The notes beneath the pieces are model-generated. The model made no database searches and was not told where the DNA came from. It saw nothing but the letters and a program-made list of their open reading frames with translations. Below are positions 25,230 to 34,836 of a stretch of DNA of 64,000 nucleotides, piece by piece; position 1 is the first letter of the stretch, and each line of letters starts with the position of its first letter. Source of the stretch: UBA5543 sp964464965 (GTDB taxonomy: Bacteria; Bacteroidota; Bacteroidia; Chitinophagales; Chitinophagaceae); the NCBI GenBank assembly GCA_964464965.1, contig CAYXHM010000001.1:248001-312000 (forward strand), written 5' to 3'. The position numbers and the translations under genes were made by a program.

Positions 25230-26786
25230 TTATAAAAGTAAAAAAGTAATGGAGTTCAGTTTTCTGACACGACCGTCTGGTCCCCTGGCTTTTATTTCTT
25301 CAAAATAAACCCTGTCGCCTGGTTTGCTACGTTTAATAGCGTCGATGATATCTTTGTTTTTGTTCAGATATGCATCATCAGATTTAAACGGACCTTGCAA
25401 TTCCCCACGTTTAGGCAACAAGCTCATTTCATAACCTGTAACTACAAAACGTGTGTCAAAGTCAAAGTTTTTCAAGGAAGCAACCACACCTATCTGCGCT
25501 TTTAAAGTGCTTGAAGGAATACCACCACCAGACTTTCCACCTACTTCAGGTACAGGGTCAGGAATGTATTTTACACGCACTTCCATACCACCTACCCTTT
25601 TCACTCCTGCTTCAGTTTTGGCATTGATATTTGCCATTACTTTACCAGGCTTGCTGGCTTTCACTACATAGTGGCCTATGCCCTCAGCAGTATTTGCTGT
25701 CACATCTGCACCATCTATGCCTACAGATATATCCTGCAAAGAATAACCTGCGGCAGACACTGTAATCGGGTTGTCAACACCTATATAAAACACGTTCATT
25801 TTATCAAGCTGTATAGACGCACCAGTAGAACCTACCATGTACTGGAATTCGAAGTCGCGTTCTTCCTGCCTTCCACCTAAATCTATAGCCACGCGTCCTT
25901 TCACTGTTTTCAGGCCGATGCCGGATGCGGTTACTTCATATTGGCCAACACCATCTTTTATTTCTTTGATAGAACCGCCACCACCTGTGATAGATATACG
26001 CGGGTCAAGACTTTTATTATAGGCAGCCAACAATATCTTAGCTTCTATCTTTTGTCCTTCCAGGGCATAACTTGTAGTCGGTACCGCAATAGCTTCAAAG
26101 GCGTCAAATTTAATTACCTCTTCGCCCGATTCTGCTGCAAGTTGGTTCAGTATCAGCGCTTCACTGTTCCTAATGTCATTCTGAAATTTAGACATCAATG
26201 TAACAACCGCCATTGTAGGCATATTATAGAAGTAAGCAGTTGCCCAATCACCCTGGGGGTTATTGTCGCTTTTCTCTACATCTACAATTTTTATTGGCAG
26301 ATCTTTAGCAATCTGTGCTTTGTATTTAGGATTTACGACCCCAAGCAGATCGTTCCTTAAACCAACCAACTGCGCTTTCAGTTCATCACCACCTTTTTTC
26401 TCAACAAGCAATAGCGTACTGGCGTCGATGTTGTCTTTACGTTTAATTTCACCGTTTTCTTCACGACCACCGGCTTCGTCTATTACTTTATTTTTCCATT
26501 CTTCAAGCTTTGCAATCATCGCAGCAGATTTTGCCTTAACGATCTTAGCGTTGTCGTTGTATTTTTTTATACGGTCGCGTTGCACTGGATCATCCTCTTT
26601 CGCCTGGAAACTTTTGTATATCTCATCATTTTTCGCTTCAATAGAGTTGTTTGAAGAAGATATACTTTCATTTATCACTTCGAAAGCGTGCAGGATCTCG
26701 GACGATACATTGAGTGCCAGCATTGCTGTCAATACCAGATACATCAGGTTGATCATTAACTGCCGCGGCTCCTTAGGTAGAGACAT
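25230..26786 (-). CDS. gldM: Type IX secretion/gliding motor protein GldM (PorM)
   Basis: A 518-residue inner-membrane protein with a single N-terminal membrane helix (LMINLMYLVLTAMLALNVSSE), which with GldL forms the proton-driven T9SS/gliding motor. The long periplasmic region has the helical D1 domain (about 40-220) and beta-rich D2-D4 domains (ALEGQKIEAKILLAAYNKS, VFYIGVDNPITVSAAGYS, FEEIKARGPDGRVRKL). Length matches the roughly 510-520 of the family. The gap to gldL is 61 bp and to gldN 56 bp. Confidence 0.96.
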   Translation of the reverse strand: MSLPKEPRQLMINLMYLVLTAMLALNVSSEILHAFEVINESISSSNNSIEAKNDEIYKSFQAKEDDPVQRDRIKKYNDNAKIVKAKSAAMIAKLEEWKNKVIDEAGGREENGEIKRKDNIDASTLLLVEKKGGDELKAQLVGLRNDLLGVVNPKYKAQIAKDLPIKIVDVEKSDNNPQGDWATAYFYNMPTMAVVTLMSKFQNDIRNSEALILNQLAAESGEEVIKFDAFEAIAVPTTSYALEGQKIEAKILLAAYNKSLDPRISITGGGGSIKEIKDGVGQYEVTASGIGLKTVKGRVAIDLGGRQEERDFEFQYMVGSTGASIQLDKMNVFYIGVDNPITVSAAGYSLQDISVGIDGADVTANTAEGIGHYVVKASKPGKVMANINAKTEAGVKRVGGMEVRVKYIPDPVPEVGGKSGGGIPSSTLKAQIGVVASLKNFDFDTRFVVTGYEMSLLPKRGELQGPFKSDDAYLNKNKDIIDAIKRSKPGDRVYFEEIKARGPDGRVRKLNSITFLLL

Positions 26787-26847
26787 CCTGTTATAATTTT
26801 TCTAAGGTTATTTATTGATTGATTCTACTACTTCTGTTGTTGCTTTA

Positions 26848-27666
26848 TTACCTGCCCTGCATAGCCGCCAGCATATTACCATAAATCTGGTTCAGCGTAG
26901 TCAGGTTTTGAGACAGTAATGCTATTTGCTCTTTAGCAGCTACCGCGTCTGTCGCGCTGGAAGCCATAGCATCAGAAGCATTCACCAGGTTGCTATAAAA
27001 CTTATTCATAGCTTTCAGGTGGTTGTTAGCATCCTGAAGTTCTACTTCATAAATCTGGTTAAGAGAGCCCAGATTCCTGGACAGTACCTGAACCTGCTCA
27101 TGAAAGCGTGCCGTATCATCTGCAGCATTATTGAAAGACTGCATTGTATTACTTGCACCTATGAATGTGTTTTTCATTTCACCCAGTGCCTGTGCAGCAT
27201 CGCGAGCGCTTTGAGAATATTCATTAGTAGCAGATGTAACTTCTGTAATATCTTTAATCTGGTCAACCACTGCACCAAACCTCTGGAAGTTATCACCCAG
27301 TTTCCTGATGTTAGCAGGAGTGATCTGTGCTTCTTCCATCATTTTATCTAATGATGCGCCCGGAGAAACTTTGCCGGCAGCAGAGTCGAACTTTGTGCCT
27401 TTACGATAAGCTTCAACATGTGGGTTTTCATCAATATTCGGATAAAAACGCTCCCAGTAGTAATCTTTATGTGGAGGCAGTAAACCCAGCAGGGCAAAGA
27501 TGAAAGCCTCGGTAAGCATACCAATCGTCAACATAGGGCCTGCACCGGGCCAGTGTTGCAACTTAAACAGCGCTCCTAAAAGTACTATCGACGCACCCAC
27601 ACCAATAATCAAATTCTTGATATACTTACCCTGTTTGGTCTCGAAAAACAGTGATACTGAACCCAT
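26848..27666 (-). CDS. gldL: Type IX secretion/gliding motor protein GldL (PorL)
   Basis: A 272-residue inner-membrane protein with two N-terminal helices (about 18-36 and 44-60) joined by KLQHWPGAGP. Glu53 in the second helix (GMLTEAFIFALLG) corresponds to the essential membrane glutamate of the GldL motor, thought to take part in proton flow. The rest is a long cytoplasmic helical region with Gln/Asn-rich coiled coil (about 100-270). GldL pentamers surround a GldM dimer. It sits between gldK (55 bp) and gldM (61 bp). Confidence 0.95.
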   Translation of the reverse strand: MGSVSLFFETKQGKYIKNLIIGVGASIVLLGALFKLQHWPGAGPMLTIGMLTEAFIFALLGLLPPHKDYYWERFYPNIDENPHVEAYRKGTKFDSAAGKVSPGASLDKMMEEAQITPANIRKLGDNFQRFGAVVDQIKDITEVTSATNEYSQSARDAAQALGEMKNTFIGASNTMQSFNNAADDTARFHEQVQVLSRNLGSLNQIYEVELQDANNHLKAMNKFYSNLVNASDAMASSATDAVAAKEQIALLSQNLTTLNQIYGNMLAAMQGR

Positions 27667-27721
27667 TTCTGTTATTTTTCTGTAGTTGATAAATATTATA
27701 AAAATCTTATTCCCTTAATTA

Positions 27722-28978
27722 TTAGCGCCTGTTGTTTAGTGAGCCGTGAATTTGCTCTATTACGCAACGGAAACCGATGTATGCTTTAGCAGTATCTGCA
27801 AATTCATAGTCACGTGTACCATTTTGCAGGTAAAATGCAACATCTCTCCAGCTACCACCGCGTATTACTTTGCGCGTCATCCACAAAGGATCGTTCTCCT
27901 GGATTTCGTAGTTGATATTAGGATTTAAATCTGCTACAGCCTGGTATGCTGTATTGAAGTATGTAGATTGAGTCCATTCCGACACGTTGCCTGCCATATT
28001 ATACAGCCCGAAATCGTTTGGCCAGTAACGGTCAACAGGTACTGTGTACAGGCCACCGTCTGCAGCATAATTTCCACGCTGCGGCTTAAAGTTAGCCAGG
28101 TAACAACCTTTTTTATTCACTATGTATGGACCGCCCCATGGGTATGGAGACTCTGTACGGCCACCGCGTGCTGCATACTCCCACTGCTCTTCACTTGGCA
28201 GTTTGAAGCTACCTTCGAAATACATCTTGTTTTTCTCACGTTCAGACTTCCAAAGGGCAGTCCTCCAGTGACAGAAAGCCACGGCCTGGTGCCAGTTAAC
28301 ACCCACTACAGGGTAGTTATCAAACGCAGGGAACCAGTTGTACTGCATTGCTATAGGCTCGTTATAAGAATATTGCAACTGACGCACCCACACCGTAGTA
28401 TCAGGATAAACCTTTATGTCATGTTTTTCAACAAAATTCGTACGATCCTGGGCGCCGTTGCGGGCTGCCTGTCCGTAATCAAAAGTTTCGTAGTGGAATA
28501 CCAGCTTAGAGTTATCAAACTCTTTGCGGCCCCATCCTGACGCTTCAGCAGGAATATAGAAGCTGGCCAGTTGATCCTGAAGGTCAGGATCTTTCCAGTT
28601 GATTTTTTTCCTCATATCCACCATCTGCGTACCATCATCAAGATCTATAAAATCTCCTAACATCACGTGCGCTGTAGAATCGCGTACCCAGTTTACAAAC
28701 TGGCGGTATTCTGCGTTAGATATTTCTGTCGCATCCATAAAGAAGCCTGGAACCTGCGTGGTGCGTATCATCGCATCCTGTTTTCCACGAACATCTTCAT
28801 CACTTGCTCCCATTTTAAACACACCTGATGGAACATACACCATACCAATAGGAACGGGAGGCCTATAGTTCATCACATTGGGCTCTCCTACCAGTTGACC
28901 ACCATTGCCGGGTGTTCCGCAGCTTGCAGCGAATGCAAGTAATGCAACAGCTGAGATCTTCAGGGAAAGTTGTTTCAT
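27722..28978 (-). CDS. gldK: Type IX secretion outer-membrane lipoprotein GldK (PorK)
   Basis: A 418-residue lipoprotein with lipobox FAASC (Cys20). The body has the formylglycine-generating-enzyme/sulfatase-modifying-factor fold used structurally by GldK: GMVYVPSGVFKMG, MDATEISNAEYRQF, PVVGVNWHQAVAFCHWR, LPSEEQWEYAARGG, GLYNMAGNVSEW, VIRGGSWRD and IGFRCV. With GldN it forms the T9SS ring under the outer membrane. It is the first gene of gldKLMN. The 183-bp upstream gap (28979-29161) probably carries the promoter. No porP-like gene is adjacent. Confidence 0.95.
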   Translation of the reverse strand: MKQLSLKISAVALLAFAASCGTPGNGGQLVGEPNVMNYRPPVPIGMVYVPSGVFKMGASDEDVRGKQDAMIRTTQVPGFFMDATEISNAEYRQFVNWVRDSTAHVMLGDFIDLDDGTQMVDMRKKINWKDPDLQDQLASFYIPAEASGWGRKEFDNSKLVFHYETFDYGQAARNGAQDRTNFVEKHDIKVYPDTTVWVRQLQYSYNEPIAMQYNWFPAFDNYPVVGVNWHQAVAFCHWRTALWKSEREKNKMYFEGSFKLPSEEQWEYAARGGRTESPYPWGGPYIVNKKGCYLANFKPQRGNYAADGGLYTVPVDRYWPNDFGLYNMAGNVSEWTQSTYFNTAYQAVADLNPNINYEIQENDPLWMTRKVIRGGSWRDVAFYLQNGTRDYEFADTAKAYIGFRCVIEQIHGSLNNRR

Positions 28979-29161
28979 ACTACGATTGTTAATTTTTTTT
29001 TGCGTTTAGGCAAATAAAGTAAATTTTTGGTAAAGATGCTAATATGCCGCCTTACCGATGCACAATATTTAAAGATTTTTCCAAAAATGCAAGTTTCAAA
29101 AAAAAAATTGTTTGTAATGGCAAACGCTAATATGGTGAAAAAACAATTTAGAAACAAGAGG

Positions 29162-31186
29162 TTATAAATTTATTTTCAAAAGCTCCTGCAACCTTTCTGC
29201 ATCCTGCACGGGCGCCATGCAGGATGTTGTATCGCAAATATGCACCTGTTCCCGCTCTTCAGCATATTTACCGGCAAGCAAAGGAATACGGCTTGCATCC
29301 TGCATTACAGGCATGATATACACCTGTGGATAATAGTCATTCTGCAGCGTTTGCAGCAACATGCCGCCCTTTTGCACACCGGTTACGGCTGTTTTATAGC
29401 CTGCAGCCATTCTTTGCCCGTATATGGCCCAGTTTGAAAATGATGTGGCATAGCGCATAGCATTACCTGCCATCTGCCTCAGGACATATTGCCCCTGCTC
29501 TACCCAATGGCTGCGTTCCATGAGCATACCGCACAGCACCAGGTTATGCGCCATAACACTGTTTGATGCGGGTACAGAGCCATCGTACAGGTCTGTCTTC
29601 CGTGCGGGAATATCCGTTTGTTTTTCTGATGTGAAGTAGAAAAAGCTTTTATCCTCATGCAAAAATTCTCCCTGGACTATCTCTATCATATCAGTGGCTG
29701 TAAGAATTAAATATTCATCGCCTGAAACCGATGCCAGCTGCAGCATAGCGGCTATTGCGTATGCATAGTCATCCAGCTTCGCAGCTATTTTTGAAACACC
29801 ATTTTTGCGGGTGTGCAGCCACTGGCCGTTTACAAAATAACTATCCAGCATCCACTTTGCATGGCGTTGCGCCTGCGCTATATAATCAGCGTTTTGCAGG
29901 GCTTTTCCTGCTTTGCTCAAGGCCATATTCATCAGCGCATTCCATGACAGTAAACACTTGTCGTCTGTAGCGGGTCTTATCCTTGTTTTTCTTATCTCCA
30001 GCAAAGTGTTATTTACAGTTTTTATCCTGCCAGCTACCTCTTCTTCGCTTATACCGTATTGTGCCGCAAGCTCTGCCGTTGTAGCTGCTATATGCAGTAT
30101 ATTGGTTCCTTCCCAATTTCCTTCTTTGCTGATACCGTAGTGCCTTTCAACCAATTCGTCGCCACCGGTGGCTTCCTGCCATTCCTGCCATGTCCACGTG
30201 TAGTATTTCCCCTCTACCCCTTCACTATCTGCATCCAGGGCGCAATAAAAGCCTCCGTCAGGCGCTGCCAGCTCATTGTTTACAAATCCTATGGTTTGCT
30301 CTACGATACGCCTGTATTTATCCTCTTTTGTTATGCTGCAGGCATCTGCATAGGCCATTACCAGCAGGGCATTGTCATAGAGCATTTTCTCAAAATGCGA
30401 CGCCAGCCAGCACGCATCCGTACTGTACCTGGCAAAACCACCTGCAAGCTGGTCGTAAATGCCGCCATCTGCCATTGCATCCAGGCTTTTCAGCGCCTGT
30501 TTCAGCGCAGGTTCGTAGCCTGTAAAATGATAGTGTTCCAACAAGTAAGTAATAGCCATAGCTGCAGGAAATTTCGGTGCAGCACCAAACCCTCCAAGCT
30601 CTTGATCAGCAGCGTTCAGCAGGGTGTCTGCCACCTTGCGGCAGGCGGCTGCATCCCAATTGCCGTCTTTACTGAAAGCCACAGCAGACAACTGTTTCAG
30701 GTAGTTAAGCATCTGCGTGCTTTGTGTGTCTATCTCACTATGCTCATTGATCCATATATTGTTGATCTGCTGTAAAACCTGCATCCACGATGGCCTGCCA
30801 TACAGTGGTTGCGGCGGGTAGTAGGTTCCGCCATAAAAAGGCACTCTTTGCGGCGTTACAAACACATTCAGCGGCCACCCCCCACTCTGTGTTATAGCCT
30901 GTACGGCATCCATGTACATATGGTCAACATCGGGATGTTCCTCCCTGTCCACTTTTATGTTGATGAAGTGCTCATTCATATAGGCGGCTACTTCTTCATT
31001 TTCAAAGCTTTCGCGCTCCATTACATGGCACCAGTGGCATGCGGCATACCCAATACTCACAATTACAGGTTTCTGCTCCTTTTCAGCCCTTTCAAAGGCC
31101 TCGTCGCCCCAAGGATACCATTCTACAGGATTATGCGCGTGTTGCAGCAGGTACGGGCTTTGTTCGTTGATCAATCTGTTGGCCAT
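29162..31186 (-). CDS. Thioredoxin-domain protein of the DUF255/YyaL (SSP411) family
   Basis: A 674-residue protein. I place the start at 31186 (MANRLINEQSPYLLQHAHNPV) because the open frame beyond it runs through the terminator of the upstream gene. Residues 1-165 are a thioredoxin-like DUF255 domain with C50-H-W-C53 in GYAACHWCHVMERESFE. The remainder is an (alpha/alpha)6-type domain with GGIYDQLAGGFARYS, HFEKMLYDNALL and YYTWTWQEW, as in N-acylglucosamine-epimerase-like proteins. Length matches the family (about 670-700). The biochemical role of this widespread family is not settled. No signal peptide is seen. Confidence 0.9.
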   Translation of the reverse strand: MANRLINEQSPYLLQHAHNPVEWYPWGDEAFERAEKEQKPVIVSIGYAACHWCHVMERESFENEEVAAYMNEHFINIKVDREEHPDVDHMYMDAVQAITQSGGWPLNVFVTPQRVPFYGGTYYPPQPLYGRPSWMQVLQQINNIWINEHSEIDTQSTQMLNYLKQLSAVAFSKDGNWDAAACRKVADTLLNAADQELGGFGAAPKFPAAMAITYLLEHYHFTGYEPALKQALKSLDAMADGGIYDQLAGGFARYSTDACWLASHFEKMLYDNALLVMAYADACSITKEDKYRRIVEQTIGFVNNELAAPDGGFYCALDADSEGVEGKYYTWTWQEWQEATGGDELVERHYGISKEGNWEGTNILHIAATTAELAAQYGISEEEVAGRIKTVNNTLLEIRKTRIRPATDDKCLLSWNALMNMALSKAGKALQNADYIAQAQRHAKWMLDSYFVNGQWLHTRKNGVSKIAAKLDDYAYAIAAMLQLASVSGDEYLILTATDMIEIVQGEFLHEDKSFFYFTSEKQTDIPARKTDLYDGSVPASNSVMAHNLVLCGMLMERSHWVEQGQYVLRQMAGNAMRYATSFSNWAIYGQRMAAGYKTAVTGVQKGGMLLQTLQNDYYPQVYIMPVMQDASRIPLLAGKYAEEREQVHICDTTSCMAPVQDAERLQELLKINL

Positions 31187-31215
31187 ACTGCAAGTTACCG
31201 AAAAGATACAGGCAC

Positions 31216-31249
31216 AAAAAAGCCCGTCCCAACTATCGCCGGGACGGGC
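31216..31249 (-). terminator. Rho-independent terminator of the hemD gene
   Basis: On the minus strand GCCCGTCCCGG-loop-GGGACGGGC is followed by TTTTTTGTGCC, 25 bp after the hemD stop codon. It argues against the longer start of the next gene downstream. Confidence 0.9.
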
Positions 31250-31273
31250 ATATATCATTCAGTATATAAATTT

Positions 31274-32065
31274 TTATTTACGTTTATCCAGGAATTGTTC
31301 CAGCGCGGCTATCATAGATGGTGCGTTGGGGGCTGGTGCTTTTATGTTCAGCGTCAGGCCGGCATCTTCTATGGCTTTTGATGTGGTAGGCCCAAAGGCG
31401 CCTATCATAGTACCGTTCTGCTTATAAGTGGGGATATTATCAAACAGGGTCTGTACACTGTTAGGGCTGTAAAACAGGATGACATCATAGCTGTTTTTCA
31501 TAACGGGGCTGATGTCGTTTGCCACCGTCCTGAACAGGGTAGCCTCTACAAAATTAGCCCCTTCGTCGGCCAGGTATTGCGCTATCTCGTTCTTACCGGT
31601 GTCAGAGGTAGGCACTATGAACTTTTCGTTATTTTTATGTTTGGCTATAACCTCCTGCAAACCTTCAATGCTTCCATCAGCAGAAAAGAAAACCTTGCGC
31701 TTCCTGTATAGGATAAACTTTTGCAGGTAAAGCGCCACGGCCTCGGTACTGCAAAAATATTTCATATCCTGCGAAACCTTGATTTTCAACTCTTCACATA
31801 TCCTGAAGAAGTTATCTATCGCCTTCCTGCTGGCAAAAACGATAGCTGTATATTCAGCCACATCTATTTTCTGCTTTCGGAATTCTCTGCCTTCAATACC
31901 ATCTACCATGATAAATGGATGAAAATCTATCTCCAGGCCGTATTTTTTGGCCAGGTCGTAGTAAGGAGACTTGTCTGTAAGGGGTTTAGGTTGTGTAATC
32001 AAAACCCGGTTTACGCTCTGCTCTTTCTTACCGTTGTTCTTTATCGCTCGTTCTGCTTTTGCCAT
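31274..32065 (-). CDS. hemD: Uroporphyrinogen-III synthase
   Basis: A 263-residue protein with the weak but typical HemD layout of two domains. Visible markers are RVLITQPKP at about 20, AIVFASRKAIDNFF in the first domain, FIVPTSDTGKNEIAQYLADEGANF at the domain swap (in parts), VILFYSPNSVQTLF, and the C-terminal IGAFGPTTSKAIEDAGL. It cyclises hydroxymethylbilane to uroporphyrinogen III in haem synthesis. It follows the DUF4271 gene by 64 bp on the same strand; this pair recurs in Bacteroidota. The first 16 residues are a lysine-rich extension. Confidence 0.85.
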   Translation of the reverse strand: MAKAERAIKNNGKKEQSVNRVLITQPKPLTDKSPYYDLAKKYGLEIDFHPFIMVDGIEGREFRKQKIDVAEYTAIVFASRKAIDNFFRICEELKIKVSQDMKYFCSTEAVALYLQKFILYRKRKVFFSADGSIEGLQEVIAKHKNNEKFIVPTSDTGKNEIAQYLADEGANFVEATLFRTVANDISPVMKNSYDVILFYSPNSVQTLFDNIPTYKQNGTMIGAFGPTTSKAIEDAGLTLNIKAPAPNAPSMIAALEQFLDKRK

Positions 32066-32129
32066 ATCGGGGGAGTACCTGTTAATTTTTATTACAAATT
32101 AACTTTAGTTTACCTGTTTAATTTGTTCT

Positions 32130-33008
32130 TTAATAATACATTCCGCGTATCAATAGCTTTGCCAAAACTGCCATAGGCAATATTTCGGAAGCGCAAAGGT
32201 ACGTAAAAAAATGAAATTTGCTGTACTGGAAAAACGACCCCAGCACCTGCCAGGACCTGATATAACGGTTGGTAAACAACAATGCTACCAGGAATAATGA
32301 CACGATGATAGCCGGGTGGCCCAGTTCAGGCTGTGCAAAGGCAAGCAGTATAGTAAATGGCAGTACCGCTATGGCGATAATCTTATTGATGAGGAATACA
32401 TTATACATATAATGCCCTATAATGACACGGACATTAAATGCCCAGCCGCTAAAACGCAATACTGCATATTTTGCACCGTACAGTCCCACAAAGCTAATTA
32501 TAAGTACACTTATGAGTAAAGACGGGGAATAGATGGCATAACGTTGGGGCATGTAGAATTTAAATACATAATAAACATACACCCCGGCAGATAATGCGAA
32601 GAAAAAATTCATGAACAGGTTGTATAACATCCATCCTCCCATTTTCTCCTTCATCTGCTGCGCGCCATAGCCAGGACTGCGAAAGGCCTTAAAAAGGTTC
32701 TGAAAATACCTGGGATTGGCAAAACGCATCACCCCCAGCATGATCAGCAATCCCAGTATGAGATAAAAATCAAAGGTTTTGTCTGTAAATATCCTGCGAT
32801 GCTCCCTGGTTACATACCTGCCAGCTTCCAGCATAGGGTGCGCACGCAGCACACTATCTGTAGCCTGCACAGCTGCTTTTTCGGCCATGGCGGCATTTAT
32901 CACTACGCTGCTGTCATAGCGCAGTACATTCACCTTTGCTGCTGCAGGAATGTACACCAGCAACATCAAAAGCAACAAAAAACGGGATACTATTTTATAG
33001 AAACGCAT
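32130..33008 (-). CDS. DUF4271 membrane protein
   Basis: A 292-residue protein with a signal-anchor-like N-terminus and about six further membrane segments (LILGLLIMLGVMRF; FMNFFFALSAGVYVYYVF; LLISVLIISFVGLYGA; INKIIAIAVLPFTILLAF; IIVSLFLVALLFTN; EILPMAVLAKLLI). The core between about 95 and 290 matches DUF4271, a Bacteroidota-specific family usually next to hemD, as here. Function is unknown; the fixed neighbourhood hints at an envelope role unrelated to haem or a membrane step in it. Confidence 0.82.
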   Translation of the reverse strand: MRFYKIVSRFLLLLMLLVYIPAAAKVNVLRYDSSVVINAAMAEKAAVQATDSVLRAHPMLEAGRYVTREHRRIFTDKTFDFYLILGLLIMLGVMRFANPRYFQNLFKAFRSPGYGAQQMKEKMGGWMLYNLFMNFFFALSAGVYVYYVFKFYMPQRYAIYSPSLLISVLIISFVGLYGAKYAVLRFSGWAFNVRVIIGHYMYNVFLINKIIAIAVLPFTILLAFAQPELGHPAIIVSLFLVALLFTNRYIRSWQVLGSFFQYSKFHFFTYLCASEILPMAVLAKLLIRGMYY

Positions 33009-33061
33009 ACGCTTACCGGTGCAAAGTTAGTATTAGCACAGATATTTTAGCACTCCTGTAG

Positions 33062-33601
33062 CTATTGAAAAAGATTGAGGTCTTTCCTGACCATGTTGTA
33101 GAGGGTCTCCAGGTGCATTTTATCGCCCGCATTGCAGTGTTGCAAAGCCTCGCTGCGCGATTTCCTGAAGCAGGCCATAAGATCTGATGTACAACTGGTG
33201 CGTATCTCCGAAGCCATTGCCTTCGCCCATTGAAACTTATAGCCGCTATAGGCTTTCTCGCGTGAAAACAACACCTGCCCCAGCGAGCCGGGCTGTAATT
33301 CTGCCGTAAAGCGGGAAATAATCTTAAGTTCTTCCAGCAATTCCCCCTCGGCCTGGCTAAGCATATGACAGGCCATCAGTATGTAAAAAGGGCGGGTTAC
33401 GTCATTATCAGTAAAAACACTGTCCAGTACAGAGTATGCTTTGTGAAGGTTTGTTTTGTTGAGGCCCTCTGTATAATAATCTTTTGCATCGCGGGATACA
33501 TCTGCCCTGGAGAGATAGAACTGCGGTGGCTGCAGCTCCTGCGCATAACCGCAAAAACCACAAACGCAGAAAATCAGTACAAAAGTTACTCTATACAACA
33601 T
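33062..33601 (-). CDS. Secreted hypothetical protein
   Basis: A 179-residue protein from MLYRVTFVLIFCVCGFCGYAQ (start 33601, signal peptide cleaved near residue 21); a longer frame to 33688 would bury this signal and overlap the hemW promoter region. The mature part is mostly helical and contains four cysteines (MACHM, RTSCTSD, MACFRK, LQHCNAG). No domain is recognised. It is divergent from hemW with a 89-bp gap and lies 53 bp from the DUF4271 gene on the same strand, so co-transcription with it is possible. Confidence 0.7.
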   Translation of the reverse strand: MLYRVTFVLIFCVCGFCGYAQELQPPQFYLSRADVSRDAKDYYTEGLNKTNLHKAYSVLDSVFTDNDVTRPFYILMACHMLSQAEGELLEELKIISRFTAELQPGSLGQVLFSREKAYSGYKFQWAKAMASEIRTSCTSDLMACFRKSRSEALQHCNAGDKMHLETLYNMVRKDLNLFQ

Positions 33602-33672
33602 ATGGGGGTGCCTAAAAATAAAAAAAGATGCCAAATACTCACAGTTGTTTTTACAAAGGGCAATATTGGTGG

Positions 33673-33680
33673 TACTTTTG
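33673..33680 (+). promoter_or_regulatory. Candidate -7 promoter element upstream of hemW
   Basis: TACTTTTG fits the Bacteroidota -7 consensus TAnnTTTG and lies 11 bp before the chosen hemW ATG (33691). No well-spaced -33 TTTG/TTG was found. Confidence 0.35.
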
Positions 33681-33690
33681 CGGCACAATC

Positions 33691-34818
33691 ATGGCGGGAA
33701 TTTATATTCATATACCATTTTGCAAACAGGCCTGCGCTTATTGCAATTTTCACTTTTCTACATCGCTGAAGCTAAAGGATGATATGCTTGTAGCGATTAT
33801 CAAGGAAATAGCGGCAAAAAAACACTACCTGCCGCAAGCGGCCATCAGCACTATATATCTTGGTGGTGGCACACCATCGCTGTTATCGGCCGATGAGATA
33901 AAAACAATTACCGAAGCGATAGCCACACATTACGATATAAGCGGCCTGCAGGAATTCACCATAGAAACCAACCCCGACGACCTGACCCCGGCTTATATAA
34001 AAAGCCTGCGCAATACGGCCATCAACCGTTTCAGCATAGGCACGCAATCTTTTTTTGATGAAGACCTGGCCTACATGAACCGCGCACACAACGCCCGTGA
34101 GGCTGACTATGCTATAAAAGCCGTGCAGGACGCAGGCTACGAAAATATAACCATAGACCTGATATATGGCACGCCCGGGCTGACGGATAAGAACTGGCTG
34201 TATAACCTGCAACAGGTAAGAGACCTGGGCATCCCCCACTTTTCTGCCTACGCACTGACGGTAGAAGAAAACACCGCACTGCACCATAACATAAAAGCAA
34301 AAAAATCCTCACCCGTAGATGCGGAGCAATCGGCCCGGCAGTTTGAAATGCTGATGGAAAAGGCTGAACAATACGGCTATGAGCACTACGAAATATCTAA
34401 CCTGGCAAAAGAGGGACACAGGGCTGTACACAATACCAACTACTGGCTGGGTGTACCCTACATAGGCATAGGCCCTTCGGCACATTCTTTCAATGGTACA
34501 TCGCGGCAATGGAATGTTGCGAACAACCCGCTGTATATAAAATCTGTAATGACAAGCGGCACACCTGAATCTGAACAGGAACTACTGACACAGGAACAGC
34601 GGCTGAATGAATACATCATGACATCGCTACGTACGGCATGGGGCCTGGATATGGAACGTGTAAGCCGCAACTGGGGCAGCGATTATGCACAGGCTATACT
34701 GGAAGATGCGCAAAGGTTTATGGAAGAGCAGAAACTGTTTCAGAAAGAACAAACGCTGCTCCTCACCAACAAGGGCAAGCTATATGCAGACTACATAGCT
34801 GGCGAGTTGTTTGTGTAG
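33691..34818 (+). CDS. hemW: Radical SAM haem chaperone HemW
   Basis: A 375-residue protein from MAGIYIHIPFCKQACAYCNFHF; the earlier in-frame ATG at 33628 adds 21 residues not typical of the family. The radical-SAM cluster motif is C11-xxx-C15-xx-C18 followed by N-F, as in HemW (formerly annotated as oxygen-independent coproporphyrinogen oxidase). Other family landmarks are YLGGGTPSLL, FTIETNPDDL, NRFSIGTQSF, ITIDLIYGTPG, HFSAYALTVE, YEISNLAK, YWLGVPYIGIGPSAHSF and the C-terminal HemN_C-like region. HemW inserts haem into respiratory proteins. The hydrolase gene follows after 18 bp. Confidence 0.93.
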   Translation: MAGIYIHIPFCKQACAYCNFHFSTSLKLKDDMLVAIIKEIAAKKHYLPQAAISTIYLGGGTPSLLSADEIKTITEAIATHYDISGLQEFTIETNPDDLTPAYIKSLRNTAINRFSIGTQSFFDEDLAYMNRAHNAREADYAIKAVQDAGYENITIDLIYGTPGLTDKNWLYNLQQVRDLGIPHFSAYALTVEENTALHHNIKAKKSSPVDAEQSARQFEMLMEKAEQYGYEHYEISNLAKEGHRAVHNTNYWLGVPYIGIGPSAHSFNGTSRQWNVANNPLYIKSVMTSGTPESEQELLTQEQRLNEYIMTSLRTAWGLDMERVSRNWGSDYAQAILEDAQRFMEEQKLFQKEQTLLLTNKGKLYADYIAGELFV

Positions 34819-34836
34819 GACACGTAACTTTATTGG

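Noticed and set aside
31187..31258. 24-residue N-terminal extension of the DUF255 protein
   Set aside because: It runs through the hemD terminator hairpin (31216-31249), and homologues begin near MANRL.
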